From JBCCGR01 sp039029195 (GTDB lineage: Bacteria; Pseudomonadota; Alphaproteobacteria; Rhizobiales; Rhizobiaceae): a stretch of 64,000 nt of DNA. Positions 33,706-42,384 of the stretch are shown here, in pieces. A program made the translations under genes and the position numbers. Under the pieces are notes generated by a model. It had not been told where the DNA came from. It saw nothing but the letters and a program-made list of their open reading frames with translations, and searched no databases. Numbering within the stretch: the stretch's first letter is position 1; the number at the start of each line of letters is the position of its first letter. The stretch spans positions 1-64,000 of the forward strand of contig JBCCGR010000012.1 of the NCBI GenBank assembly GCA_039029195.1. The letters run 5' to 3'.

Positions 33706-35976
33706 TCACCCGAACTTCCCATTCCGCGGAAAGCCTTTGGGCACCATGCGACCGGCCTGAGCCCGGTCACCTTTGAATTCGGCCAACTCGGCGTCTGATC
33801 TGGTGTGCGTGCGACTGGCGGAGTCGCTCCACGTCAACCCATCAGCGAGCGCAAAGGTGCGCACATCCTTGATGCCGCCGTCGCGATAACGCTGCAGACG
33901 CACACCCTTGCCGCGACCCATTTCCGGAACCTGTTCCAACGGGAATATCAGCAATTTGCGGTTTTCGCCTACCACAGCGACCGTGTCGTGGTCGGTCGCA
34001 ATGGGTGCGCAAAGCACGGCTTCGACCGGCAGTTTGACATTGAGCACCTGCTTGCCTTTGCGGGTGTTGGCGACCACATCCTTTTCTGCCACCACAAAGC
34101 CGTTGCCCAGCGTTGAGGCGATCAAGCGCTTGCGCTCGGCGTCATGAACAAAGGCCGAGATGATGTCGGCATCATTGTCCATATCGACCATAATGCGCAC
34201 CGGCTCACCATGCCCCCGTCCGCCGGGAAGTTTATCCGCCCCAAGCGTGTAAAACTTGCCGGATGTCGTGAACAGGAGCACCCGGTCGGTGGTGACAGCG
34301 TGGAATGCGGTTTTGAGCTTGTCCCCTTCCTTGAACGAAAGGGTGTTGAAGTCGGCAAGATGCCCCTTCATGGCCCGTATCCAGCCTTTTTCCGACACCA
34401 CGACCGTAACCGGCTCTTTCTCGATCATGGCCTGCTGGACGGCTTCCATGTCGATTTCCACCGCTTCGCCAAAGCGCGTACGGCGGCGGCCAAGCTCGGT
34501 GTCGGGGCCAAACGTCTTTTTGACCTCTCCGATCTCCCAGGCAATCGTTTTCCATTGCTTGTCCTCATCCGCAAGCAGGGCTTCGATGCCGGCCTTTTCT
34601 TCGGTCAGACCGTCAAACTCGGTGCGGATTTCCATCTCTTCCAGCTTGCGCAAGGCGCGCAGACGCATGTTGAGGATGGCTTCCGCCTGATTGTCGGTGA
34701 GATTGAAAGTCTTGATCAGCTCTTCCTTGGGATGATCTTCAAAGCGAATGATGCGGATCACCTCATCCAGATTGAGATAGGCAATCAGATAGCCGGAAAG
34801 CACTTCCAGCCGTTTTTCGATCTTTTCCAGCCGGTTGCGGGAGCGCCGCAACAACACATCGCGCCGGTGGTCGAGCCACTCCCGCAAACAGTCGCGCAAC
34901 GAAAGCACCTTCGGCACCTTGCCACCCGAAAGCACATTGAGATTGAGCGAGATCCTGCTTTCCAGATCAGTGGCGCGGAACATCTGCTCCATCAGCAGGG
35001 TCGGGTCGACCGTGCGGCTCTTCGGCTCCAGAACAATGCGGATGTCTTCCGCCGATTCATCACGAATATCACCGAGGAGCGGCAGTTTGCGCGCGATCAG
35101 GAGTTCGGCAGTCTTTTCAATCAACCGCGACTTCTGAACCTGATACGGAATTTCCGTGATGACAATCTGGTAGCCCCCGCGACCGGTGTCCTCGCGCTCC
35201 CATTGCGCGCGAACCCGAAAGCCACCCTTACCGGTCCGATAGGCTTCGATGATGGATGCTGAATCATCAACAATCACACCGCCTGTGGGGAAATCCGGTC
35301 CTGGCACAAATTCGTGCAGCTTCTCGAATCCGGCATTGGGAAATTTGATGAGATGCAGCGCCGCATTGCAGAGTTCATAGGCATTGTGCGGCGGGATCGA
35401 GGTCGCCATGCCAACGGCGATGCCCGCCGCGCCATTGGCCAAGAGGTTCGGGAAAGCACCCGGAAGAACGATTGGTTCTTCCTGCTCACCATCATAGGTT
35501 TCGCGAAAATCAACCGCATCTTCGTCGATCCCTTGCAGAAGCAGGGTCGCGACCTCGGTCATGCGCGCTTCGGTGTAACGCATGGCGGCGGCATTATCGC
35601 CGTCCACATTGCCGAAATTGCCCTGCCCGTCCACAAGCGGATAACGCACAGCAAAGTCCTGTGCCAGTCGCACCAGAGCGTCGTAGACCGCCTGATCCCC
35701 GTGCGGGTGGAATTTACCAATCACATCCCCAACGATGCGGGCACACTTCTTGTATCCAGCATTGGGATCAAGCCGCAGAATGCGCATGGCGTGAAGAATG
35801 CGGCGATGGACCGGCTTCAGCCCGTCGCGCACATCCGGCAGCGCCCGCCCCATGATGGTGGAAAGCGCATAGGCCAGATAGCGCTCTTCCAGCGCTGATT
35901 TGAGGTCGATACCCTGAACGTCATCGCCGTCGCCGGAGCCGGGTGCGCCAGGTGGCGGAATCATCTCATTTCCCAT
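33706..35976 (-). CDS. parC: DNA topoisomerase IV subunit A
   Basis: This 756-residue type IIA topoisomerase subunit decatenates chromosomes together with ParE. The N-terminal winged-helix domain has YALSTIMGRALPDVRDGLKP and VIGKFHPHGDQAVYDALVRL (the quinolone-resistance region). The catalytic Tyr is in AAAMRYTEARMTEVA. The C-terminal beta-pinwheel repeats include GRGHGEPVRIMVDMDNDADI. The ATG at 35976 is preferred, with an in-frame start at 36018 as the alternative. The tail is short, as in ParC rather than GyrA, and no canonical GyrA box is visible. Confidence 0.95.
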   Translation of the reverse strand: MGNEMIPPPGAPGSGDGDDVQGIDLKSALEERYLAYALSTIMGRALPDVRDGLKPVHRRILHAMRILRLDPNAGYKKCARIVGDVIGKFHPHGDQAVYDALVRLAQDFAVRYPLVDGQGNFGNVDGDNAAAMRYTEARMTEVATLLLQGIDEDAVDFRETYDGEQEEPIVLPGAFPNLLANGAAGIAVGMATSIPPHNAYELCNAALHLIKFPNAGFEKLHEFVPGPDFPTGGVIVDDSASIIEAYRTGKGGFRVRAQWEREDTGRGGYQIVITEIPYQVQKSRLIEKTAELLIARKLPLLGDIRDESAEDIRIVLEPKSRTVDPTLLMEQMFRATDLESRISLNLNVLSGGKVPKVLSLRDCLREWLDHRRDVLLRRSRNRLEKIEKRLEVLSGYLIAYLNLDEVIRIIRFEDHPKEELIKTFNLTDNQAEAILNMRLRALRKLEEMEIRTEFDGLTEEKAGIEALLADEDKQWKTIAWEIGEVKKTFGPDTELGRRRTRFGEAVEIDMEAVQQAMIEKEPVTVVVSEKGWIRAMKGHLADFNTLSFKEGDKLKTAFHAVTTDRVLLFTTSGKFYTLGADKLPGGRGHGEPVRIMVDMDNDADIISAFVHDAERKRLIASTLGNGFVVAEKDVVANTRKGKQVLNVKLPVEAVLCAPIATDHDTVAVVGENRKLLIFPLEQVPEMGRGKGVRLQRYRDGGIKDVRTFALADGLTWSDSASRTHTRSDAELAEFKGDRAQAGRMVPKGFPRNGKFG

Positions 35977-36210
35977 GGATTCCGCACTATCAGGCCCACA
36001 GAATCTCAGCAAGTCCACGCGGGCTCAGGCCCATACTCATCCAGAACTTGCTCGAGCGCGCGGCGGTTCGCCGTTTACCCATTCGGGTAGTGCAAGAATA
36101 GGTTGTGGTGTTTTATCTTGTTATTGGTCTAGAATTTTGAATTGAAACCTTTTTGCCCCGTCGCGTGCATCTTGTCACAGTGAGTTCGCATTTGGATCAT
36201 TAAGGTTGCG

Positions 36211-36245
36211 CGGGTCTGAAACGCTGAGGGATCGTTTCAAACCCG
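36211..36245 (+). promoter_or_regulatory. Long hairpin in the leader of the 36307 gene
   Basis: CGGGTCTGAAACG (36211-36223) pairs with CGTTTCAAACCCG (36233-36245) with one mismatch and a 9-base loop. A second small hairpin CGGCC/GGCCG follows at about 36253-36269. It lies between parC and the exported-protein gene, with no T-run. It may stabilise or regulate the mRNA leader. Confidence 0.5.
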
Positions 36246-36306
36246 CTCAAGCATGACGGCCTGCCGGTGGCCGAAAAGAACGTAAAAACAGAAAGGCAGC
36301 AGCCCC

Positions 36307-37791
36307 ATGCGTCTCATTAAAAAATCTTCGTCAATGATTGTCTCCGCATCCGTAGCAACATTGATGCTCACATCATCCGCCTTCGCCCTTGAGGGCATGG
36401 CGCTGGTCGACTTCTTCGTCAAAAAGGCCGCGGAAGAAGGCGGCACCATTTCGTGGACGAATGCGGAGGAGCTTTCCTCTGATTCCGTTGTATTGAACGA
36501 AGTCACTTTGTCCGATGGCGGCAAGGATCCGATCAACATCAAGTCCGTGCGTCTTGAGGGCTTCAAAATGGTCGGCGATGACCGGCTTGAAGTCCGCGTG
36601 TTCGACGTTCAGGGCGTGGCAACACCTGATGGTGCACGGGAGAGCATCAAGGTCGGATCGGTCCGCATCAATGATGGCAGCTTTCCGGCAGACCCGGAAC
36701 AGGCCGCACGGCCTGAAAATGCTGCCAAGCACCGCGTGAGCTTTGGTCGGTTTGAAGTCAACGGCTTTGAGTTCATGGAGCGCGGAAACCGCGTTTCCGT
36801 AACATCCTCCAGCATTGAAGATGCGGACATCCCAATGAAATGGGACTATGACCGTCCCTCAGCCGATGCTGGTGACGTGCCGCCAATGAAAATTGGCCGC
36901 ATAACGGTAAATGGTGTGGATGTTGATGCCGATGGCGGCCAGTTCGCCATGGGCTCGTTCCTGCTGAGCTCGCTGCAAGTGCCTTCAAAACTCTCAACCA
37001 ATGTCTCCGATTGGCTGAAAGTGATGAAGGTGATGAAAGTATCGAACATCACCTTTGGAATGGGCGGAACGCGCATGTTCTCGCTCGGTTCCGGCGAAAC
37101 CTCCCTGGACAGCGACACCAATCCGGACGAGGTCAGCCAGGAAACCAAGTTCGAGGACATCAATCTGGACCTCACCAAAATTCCAGATCGTCAGTTCCAG
37201 GCAGTGCGTGGTCAGCTTGGCTATGAAAAGCTCAACGGTCGTATGGTCGGCATTGGCAGCTGGAACATGAAAACGGGCCGCGCTGCGGTTTCGGAAATGA
37301 AGCTCGATTTCACCGATGTGGGCGCACTGGACCTCACCTATGCCATCACCGGCTATACGGTTGAGGTTGCCCAGCGCATTCAGCAAATTCAGCTTGAAGC
37401 CGCAGCCAATGGCGGTGGTGACCAGGCCATGATGGCGCTGATGCCGGAACTGACCAAGCTAAAGCTGGAGAGCTTTGCATTCAAGTTCACCGATGCCTCA
37501 ATCACCAACAAACTGCTGACCTTGCAGGCAGGCCAGATGGGCCAGACGCCGGAAGCGCTGGCTGGTGCAGCACCCATGTTCGTTCAAATGGGCATGCAGG
37601 GCCTCAACATGCCGCAGCTTTCTGAAATGGTCGCCAAGGCGGTTGGCCAGTTCCTGTCATCGCCAAAGAACATCGAAGTTGCTGCGCGTCCGGCAGCCCC
37701 TGTTCCGGTTTCGGAAATTGTTGGCGCTGGAATGGCCGCTCCCCAGACCATTCCCGGCATGATCAACCTTCAGGTTGTCGCCAATCAGTAG
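36307..37791 (+). CDS. Exported protein of unknown function, paralogue 1
   Basis: The 494-residue protein has a signal peptide (MIVSASVATLMLTSSAFA). The mature part is beta-rich with repeated short motifs (IKSVRLEGFKM, VGSVRINDGSF, KIGRITVNGVDV), recalling AsmA/DUF945-like layered beta-sheets. The C-terminal 180 residues are alike in the next gene: ITGYTVEVAQRIQQIQLEAA, FTDASITNKLLTLQA and VGQFLSSPKNIEV, ending LQVVANQ. Location is periplasmic or outer-membrane side. The start ATG is close to CAGAAAGGCAGC. It forms a tandem pair with the gene at 37935, 143 bases downstream. Confidence 0.8.
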   Translation: MRLIKKSSSMIVSASVATLMLTSSAFALEGMALVDFFVKKAAEEGGTISWTNAEELSSDSVVLNEVTLSDGGKDPINIKSVRLEGFKMVGDDRLEVRVFDVQGVATPDGARESIKVGSVRINDGSFPADPEQAARPENAAKHRVSFGRFEVNGFEFMERGNRVSVTSSSIEDADIPMKWDYDRPSADAGDVPPMKIGRITVNGVDVDADGGQFAMGSFLLSSLQVPSKLSTNVSDWLKVMKVMKVSNITFGMGGTRMFSLGSGETSLDSDTNPDEVSQETKFEDINLDLTKIPDRQFQAVRGQLGYEKLNGRMVGIGSWNMKTGRAAVSEMKLDFTDVGALDLTYAITGYTVEVAQRIQQIQLEAAANGGGDQAMMALMPELTKLKLESFAFKFTDASITNKLLTLQAGQMGQTPEALAGAAPMFVQMGMQGLNMPQLSEMVAKAVGQFLSSPKNIEVAARPAAPVPVSEIVGAGMAAPQTIPGMINLQVVANQ

Positions 37792-37796
37792 CTGGC

Positions 37797-37836
37797 TGCG
37801 CCACGCCGTGATGTTCAACACTCGCGGTGTGGCGCA
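37797..37836. repeat. Hairpin between the two exported paralogues
   Basis: TGCGCCACGCCG (37797-37808) pairs with CGGTGTGGCGCA (37825-37836), a 12-bp stem with one G-T pair and a 16-base loop. It begins only five bases after the first gene's stop. Without a T-run it more likely tunes expression or mRNA stability of the pair than ends transcription. Confidence 0.65.
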
Positions 37837-37934
37837 ATCTGTGCCCGCTATTTCGGCCGCATTGTCAGTGGCCCACTTGCAAACCCGTTCGAACATCCCA
37901 TCTTTGCCCTGGGTAGGGCCCGAAGGAGAGACTT

Positions 37935-39110
37935 ATGAAACACCTTGTCACCGGCACTGCCTTTGTTGCCGTGCTTGCCTTTTCCCCATCAGCATTCGCA
38001 CTCGACGCTCAAGGCTTTATTGATCGCTATGCGGCGTTCTCAAAAAGCGTCGGCCAGAAATTTTCCTATGGGGAAGTCACCCAGTCAGGCGACGGCTTCA
38101 CAGTTACAAATCCAAGCTGGACCATCGCCGATGTGCCGGAAATCAAGGGTGAAAAGCTCGTGTTCAGCAACGTGACTGAAACCGCGAGCGGTGGCTTTTC
38201 GATCGGCAATATGACCGCTGAAGCGATCAGCCTGTCGGGTGAAGGTGTCACAGCCACCTTTGGCAACTTTTTGATGAATGACCTGCACATTCCGGGCGAG
38301 AACGAGACCGACCCCATCAAAAAGGTCATGTATTACAGTCGGGCCGAGATCAACAATGTGAACGTGACCTTCGCCGGCCAGAACGTGTTTTCGATGAACC
38401 AATTCGCAGCCGATGTTTCCGAATATTCCAAGGAAACACCCATGGACATGAAGTCTAGCGGCGACATGGCGTTCGATCTCTCTGTCATCCCCGACCCGCA
38501 ATTCAAGCAGACGATGGCGGCACTCGGCTATGATGGAAAATTCACCGGCCAGATCATCCTGAACGCCACCTGGAACCTTTCCAATGGCGATATGGACATT
38601 ACGCAGTACGACATGAAGGTCGACAATGTGGGAACCTTGTCGTTCCCCATTTCAATTGGCGGCTACACGATCGAAACCCTGCTGAAGATGCAGGAAGAAT
38701 CGGCCAAGATGAACGAAATCGCCAGTGCTGCAGAGCGCGAAGCGGCGACGATGAAAATGTTCTCAGATTTGAAGTCAATCGCGTTCAAGGCGATGACCAT
38801 TCGCTTCACGGACGATTCAATCACCAATCGCGGCCTAAAAATGGCGTCCACCATCATGGGTCAGCCTGCTGATCAGATCGCACAAGGCGCGCCGTTCATG
38901 ATCGGAGCCGCAATGGGCCAGCTCAACATGCCGGAGCTCACACAGAAGGTCTCCGCAGCCGTCGGCGCCTTCCTGCAGAACCCGAAGAACATTGCGATCA
39001 CCGTTCAGCCGAATGAGCCGATTTCCGCTGGAAACTTTGATCCGTCACTGGCCAACAACCCGCCAGCGCTGATCAAACTGTTGAATCTGGATGTGAAAGC
39101 AAACCAGTAA
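37935..39110 (+). CDS. Exported protein of unknown function, paralogue 2
   Basis: The 391-residue protein has a signal peptide (VTGTAFVAVLAFSPSAFA) and the same overall plan as the preceding gene but with a shorter N-terminal beta region. Shared C-terminal features are GGYTIETLLKMQEESAKMNE, FTDDSITNRGLKMASTIMGQ, GQLNMPELTQKVSAAVGAFL and QNPKNIAI, ending DVKANQ. GGAGAGACTT precedes the ATG. No enzymatic motif is seen. Duplication and divergence in place are clear from the parallel order of motifs. Confidence 0.8.
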   Translation: MKHLVTGTAFVAVLAFSPSAFALDAQGFIDRYAAFSKSVGQKFSYGEVTQSGDGFTVTNPSWTIADVPEIKGEKLVFSNVTETASGGFSIGNMTAEAISLSGEGVTATFGNFLMNDLHIPGENETDPIKKVMYYSRAEINNVNVTFAGQNVFSMNQFAADVSEYSKETPMDMKSSGDMAFDLSVIPDPQFKQTMAALGYDGKFTGQIILNATWNLSNGDMDITQYDMKVDNVGTLSFPISIGGYTIETLLKMQEESAKMNEIASAAEREAATMKMFSDLKSIAFKAMTIRFTDDSITNRGLKMASTIMGQPADQIAQGAPFMIGAAMGQLNMPELTQKVSAAVGAFLQNPKNIAITVQPNEPISAGNFDPSLANNPPALIKLLNLDVKANQ

Positions 39111-39137
39111 GCATCAGATCAAACTGAGCATTTTGAC

Positions 39138-39172
39138 TTCGGGGCGTCCAATCGGCGCCCCGAATTGTTTTG
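39138..39172 (+). terminator. Probable rho-independent terminator
   Basis: TTCGGGGCG (39138-39146) pairs perfectly with CGCCCCGAA (39156-39164), then TTGTTTTGG follows. It lies 28 bases after the stop of the second exported paralogue. Confidence 0.75.
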
Positions 39173-39607
39173 GACAAGGTTCAGTACAGCTTTCTGTTCT
39201 GTTGAAAGAAAAGAACCACGGTGGATATCAGTCTCTGGGTTTTCAATTGTGTACCGTCACCCTGACGAAGGTCAGGGTCCAGGTGGGTCACCCATGTTTG
39301 AGGTGGTGACGAGGGCTTGTGGAGCTTGCCGCCGTTCAACACAGCCACCGGCAAACAAGCGCAGCAGACATCACTCCAGCAGCAATCGCACTTGGATCCC
39401 GACCTTCGTCGGGATGACGGTGGAGTGAGTGGAGACTGGTGTGCGGACAATCATACCATCAGGTTTGAATGTTCATCTTCCAGCTCTCTTTGGTCCTCTT
39501 CTACTGCTTGAATTTCCGTTCTCAGCCGCTTGAACGAACTGCGAGAAATAGACCGTCCAAATTGGCCGTCTCAAACTCCTCTCCGACGTGAACAACAGCC
39601 TCCGGTA
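39173..39607. other. Intergenic region with family C repeat pair
   Basis: About 435 bases between the terminator and the convergent esterase gene. The family C pair occupies 39255-39420. Nothing else could be supported. Confidence 0.6.
39255..39420. repeat. Paired inverted REP-like element, family C
   Basis: Arm 1 (39255-39285) is CGTCACCCTGACGAAGGTCA then GGGTCCAGGTG. Arm 2 (39388-39420) is GCACTTGGATCCCGACCTTC then GTCGGGATGACGG. Spacing of about 100 bases equals that of the pair at 2901-3066. Confidence 0.8.
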
Positions 39608-40453
39608 TTACCGAAACACGCGCCTTAAAAACTTGTCCACCACGCGGGTCACGTTCGCCTTGGTACCGATGCGCGACATGATGGCGCCGTGGGAATAGCC
39701 CCGCCCGCCATAGACCTGCACCCAGGTGCCATGGCGGCGCAGTTCTGAGGCATAGCCTTCAGAAAGCGTGCGGCGGCGGTCGTAAATGTTACCGCCCGAA
39801 TGCAGAATGAGATGAGGCGGGAACCTGCCGCCTTTACGCACATAGGTGACCGGCGACCAGCGCATCCAGTTGCGTGGGTTGGCACCAAATGCGGCCGCAT
39901 AAACATGCGGAAGGGAGCCCCGCATGCCGCCATAAGCAACCATGTCGTAGGCCTGCACATCATTGGGAATAACGCCCCGAAGCCCCTTTACCCGTTGCCG
40001 GGCTGCAACCAGCGCCACCAGATGGGATCCTGCCGAATGGCCCATAATTGCAACGCGTTTGGGGTCACCGCCATAGCGACCAATGTTGCGCTGCACCCAT
40101 TTGATGCCTTTGACCACATCATTGAGTTGGCCATCGATATTGGTGCGGGGCACTGGGCGATAGTCGAGCGAAACAACCATCCAGCCACGTGCATTGGCAA
40201 ACTGTGGCAGGCGGTAGACCTTGGCGCGGGTTCCGCGGATCCAGCCACCTCCATGCACGTAGACAATGACCGGCGCCCGTTTGCGGCCAAATCCCAAGAA
40301 ACCGCCACCGCGCTTGTTGTCGGGTGCGTGAATATCGACCTTCAGCCCGCTTCCAATTGAAACACCGCGGGTCACGCCTGCCTGAGCTGGCAGGCTACCC
40401 AACGCAGCAGCAATCAACAAAATGGTCGCAATCAGATACAGTCTGAACGGCAT
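39608..40453 (-). CDS. Exported alpha/beta hydrolase (carboxylesterase type)
   Basis: This 281-residue hydrolase has a signal peptide (LYLIATILLIAAALGSLPAQA). Oxyanion motif: VYVHGGGWIRG. Nucleophile elbow: IMGHSAGSHLVAL (Ser). The His lies in GYSHGAIMSRIG near the C-terminus. It matches the HSL/BD-FAE esterase group. The region with HLILHSGGNIYDRRRT, where the acid is expected, looks unusual. ATG 40453 has GGGGGTG upstream and is preferred to starts at 40468 and 40474. It probably acts on short acyl esters in the periplasm. Confidence 0.85.
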   Translation of the reverse strand: MPFRLYLIATILLIAAALGSLPAQAGVTRGVSIGSGLKVDIHAPDNKRGGGFLGFGRKRAPVIVYVHGGGWIRGTRAKVYRLPQFANARGWMVVSLDYRPVPRTNIDGQLNDVVKGIKWVQRNIGRYGGDPKRVAIMGHSAGSHLVALVAARQRVKGLRGVIPNDVQAYDMVAYGGMRGSLPHVYAAAFGANPRNWMRWSPVTYVRKGGRFPPHLILHSGGNIYDRRRTLSEGYASELRRHGTWVQVYGGRGYSHGAIMSRIGTKANVTRVVDKFLRRVFR

Positions 40454-40660
40454 ATCACCCCCGAACATGGTCAATCATCAGCAGCCCCACCTGCAACAAC
40501 CTGCACCCGTCAACGGTCACAAGCTGATGCTGGCCTTATTTTGTCCAAACAAGGCCATTTTTGGACGGTGATGTGAATTCCCGCTCCGCCTTGTTCCACT
40601 GAAATGATCGATAGTAGACTTACAGCGGATTCGTCCAATCAACAGTTTGGAGAATGGTAA

Positions 40661-41257
40661 ATGCAAAGGCAGTTGACCGCCTGCCTGGCTGGCCTGATGG
40701 CGCTTGGCTTGTGTTTCAATCCGTCCGCCACGGCCCAAACCAATTCGAAAGCGCTGCTGCACGGCAAACAATTGGCCGAACGCGACTGCTCGGGCTGTCA
40801 CGCGGTTGATCTCGACAGCCAGAGCCCGAATGAAAACGCACCACCATTCTGGGGCATCACCACCCATCGCTCGGTGGAGAGCATCGCCAAAATGCTAATT
40901 GATCAGGCCGGACCCAAGCATGAACTGATGCCAAAATTCAAGGTCACAGCAAAGCAGGCGAACGACATTGCGCTGTGGATCGCCTGGGTGCAGCCAGTCG
41001 CACGCGGTCGGCGCATTGTAGAAGCCAATTGCACGCGATGCCACGCCATTGAAAAAGGCGAGAAGGGAGCGCATCCCGACGCCCCTAATTTTGCCGAAAT
41101 CGCCAACCGGTTCACCTATGACGCGCTCTCAGAAGCGTTTTCTGCCGACATTCGCTCCGGTCATCCGGATATGCCCGTGTTCGAGGCATCTCTCAATCAG
41201 CGACAGGATTTGATTGAGTTCATTCTGTCGCTCAATTCGGGATCAGGTCAGCCGTGA
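40661..41257 (+). CDS. Dihaem cytochrome c family protein
   Basis: The 198-residue protein has a signal peptide (LTACLAGLMALGLCFNPSATA) and two haem c sites, CSGCH (residues about 43-47) and CTRCH (about 125-129). Methionines near MPKFKV and DMPVFEA are likely sixth ligands. It is a small periplasmic electron carrier made of two class I-like cytochrome domains. TTGGAGAATGGTAA before the ATG gives a good ribosome-binding site. Its stop overlaps the ogt start (GTGA). Confidence 0.92.
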   Translation: MQRQLTACLAGLMALGLCFNPSATAQTNSKALLHGKQLAERDCSGCHAVDLDSQSPNENAPPFWGITTHRSVESIAKMLIDQAGPKHELMPKFKVTAKQANDIALWIAWVQPVARGRRIVEANCTRCHAIEKGEKGAHPDAPNFAEIANRFTYDALSEAFSADIRSGHPDMPVFEASLNQRQDLIEFILSLNSGSGQP

Positions 41258-41721
41258 TCACAGAACAACGCTCTCTCGGTGTTCCCTCGCCCTTCGGCAT
41301 TCTTTCTATTGCCGAAGAAGATGGAGAAATCATCGCGCTGAACTGGGAAGAGCCGGAAACGCCCGGCTCGTCGCCCGTGCTTGAAGAGGCCGCACGGCAA
41401 CTCGCCGCATATTTTGCGGGAGATCTTCGCGATTTTGATTTGCCGCTGAAACCAAAGGGAGACGCGTTCCAGCAGTCGGTGTGTCAGGCGATGCTGGCCA
41501 TTCCTTATGGTGAAACCCGCACCTATGGCGACATTGCAAATGATCTGGACACTTATGGTCAGCCCGTGGGTCAAGCCTGTGGTGCCAATACGATCCCGAT
41601 CATCATTCCATGCCACCGCGTGTTGTCAGTGAACGGTATCGGCGGCTATTCAGGCGAAGGCGGCATTGAACGCAAGATCGAGCTTTTAAAGCACGAAGGC
41701 GGCTACCCGTTTTTGATTTGA
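41254..41721 (+). CDS. ogt: Methylated-DNA-[protein]-cysteine S-methyltransferase
   Basis: This 155-residue suicide repair protein removes O6-methylguanine and O4-methylthymine from DNA. The active Cys is in IIIPCHRVLS, the helix-turn-helix includes AFQQSVCQAMLAIPYGETRTYGDIA, and GYSGEGGIERKIELL follows. The start is GTG, overlapping the cytochrome c stop by four bases, so translation is coupled to an unrelated gene. Confidence 0.94.
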   Translation: MITEQRSLGVPSPFGILSIAEEDGEIIALNWEEPETPGSSPVLEEAARQLAAYFAGDLRDFDLPLKPKGDAFQQSVCQAMLAIPYGETRTYGDIANDLDTYGQPVGQACGANTIPIIIPCHRVLSVNGIGGYSGEGGIERKIELLKHEGGYPFLI

Positions 41722-41741
41722 GTTTGCAATGCTCAGTCGGT

Positions 41742-42335
41742 CTAGGGAACCGAATAAATCATCGTTGTGGATTGGCTGAACCCATAGAGGTGTTTTAACG
41801 GGCCAATATCGGTTTCCTCGCCCGCAACAAATCCCTTTCGCTCATAAAGTGATCTCGCGCGTGGGTTCGACGAAATCACGTCAAGTCTCACCTCATCAAG
41901 ACCAGTCTCGGCTGCATGTTCGCAAATGGCATCAAGCAATTTAGAGCCGATGCCCATGCCTCGCGCTTCCGGGACAACCGCAATACCGTCCATCAACAAT
42001 CGGCTCGGTTCGATGTCCCGTTCCATGGGGGCCAAGGCCAGTGCGCGCCAAAGCGAACCAATCAGCCCGTAGTGTTGTTTCAAATCGCCGAACGATCCGC
42101 CAACAAGCGAACCTTCGCTGGTTTTGAAGCCAGCTATCCCCAGGAGGCGAGATTGGTCAGCAGACAATGCTGCGAACCCGAACGCGGGATCAATCACATC
42201 GGTCAGGAACCGAATTCCGCGACCATCCCGGCTCAAAATGCCGCCGATTTTTCGTTCAAAGGCGGCGAAGTAAAGCCGCGCTGCCTGTTCACGAACGGCC
42301 TCAGGGAACGGTCTGACGACAATGGGTGGTTCCAT
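41742..42335 (-). CDS. GNAT family N-acetyltransferase
   Basis: This 197-residue acetyltransferase has the acetyl-CoA motif VVPEARGMGIGSKLLDAICE (Q/RxxGxG/A form) and a C-terminal NPRARSLYERKGFVAGEETD. The N-terminus PIVVRPFPEAVREQAARLYF aligns with GNAT strand 1 and helix 1. The target is unknown. It is 49 bases upstream of the aspS stop, in the same direction but downstream of aspS. Confidence 0.9.
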   Translation of the reverse strand: MEPPIVVRPFPEAVREQAARLYFAAFERKIGGILSRDGRGIRFLTDVIDPAFGFAALSADQSRLLGIAGFKTSEGSLVGGSFGDLKQHYGLIGSLWRALALAPMERDIEPSRLLMDGIAVVPEARGMGIGSKLLDAICEHAAETGLDEVRLDVISSNPRARSLYERKGFVAGEETDIGPLKHLYGFSQSTTMIYSVP

Positions 42336-42384
42336 GACCCCGAACTGGGTTCACGTCCGCCCGAATTCAAGCAGGCGCTCAGGA

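Noticed and set aside
34144..35262. 372-residue frame on the plus strand opposite parC
   Set aside because: It lies wholly inside a clear parC gene. Its composition is that of an antisense shadow, with no start signal.
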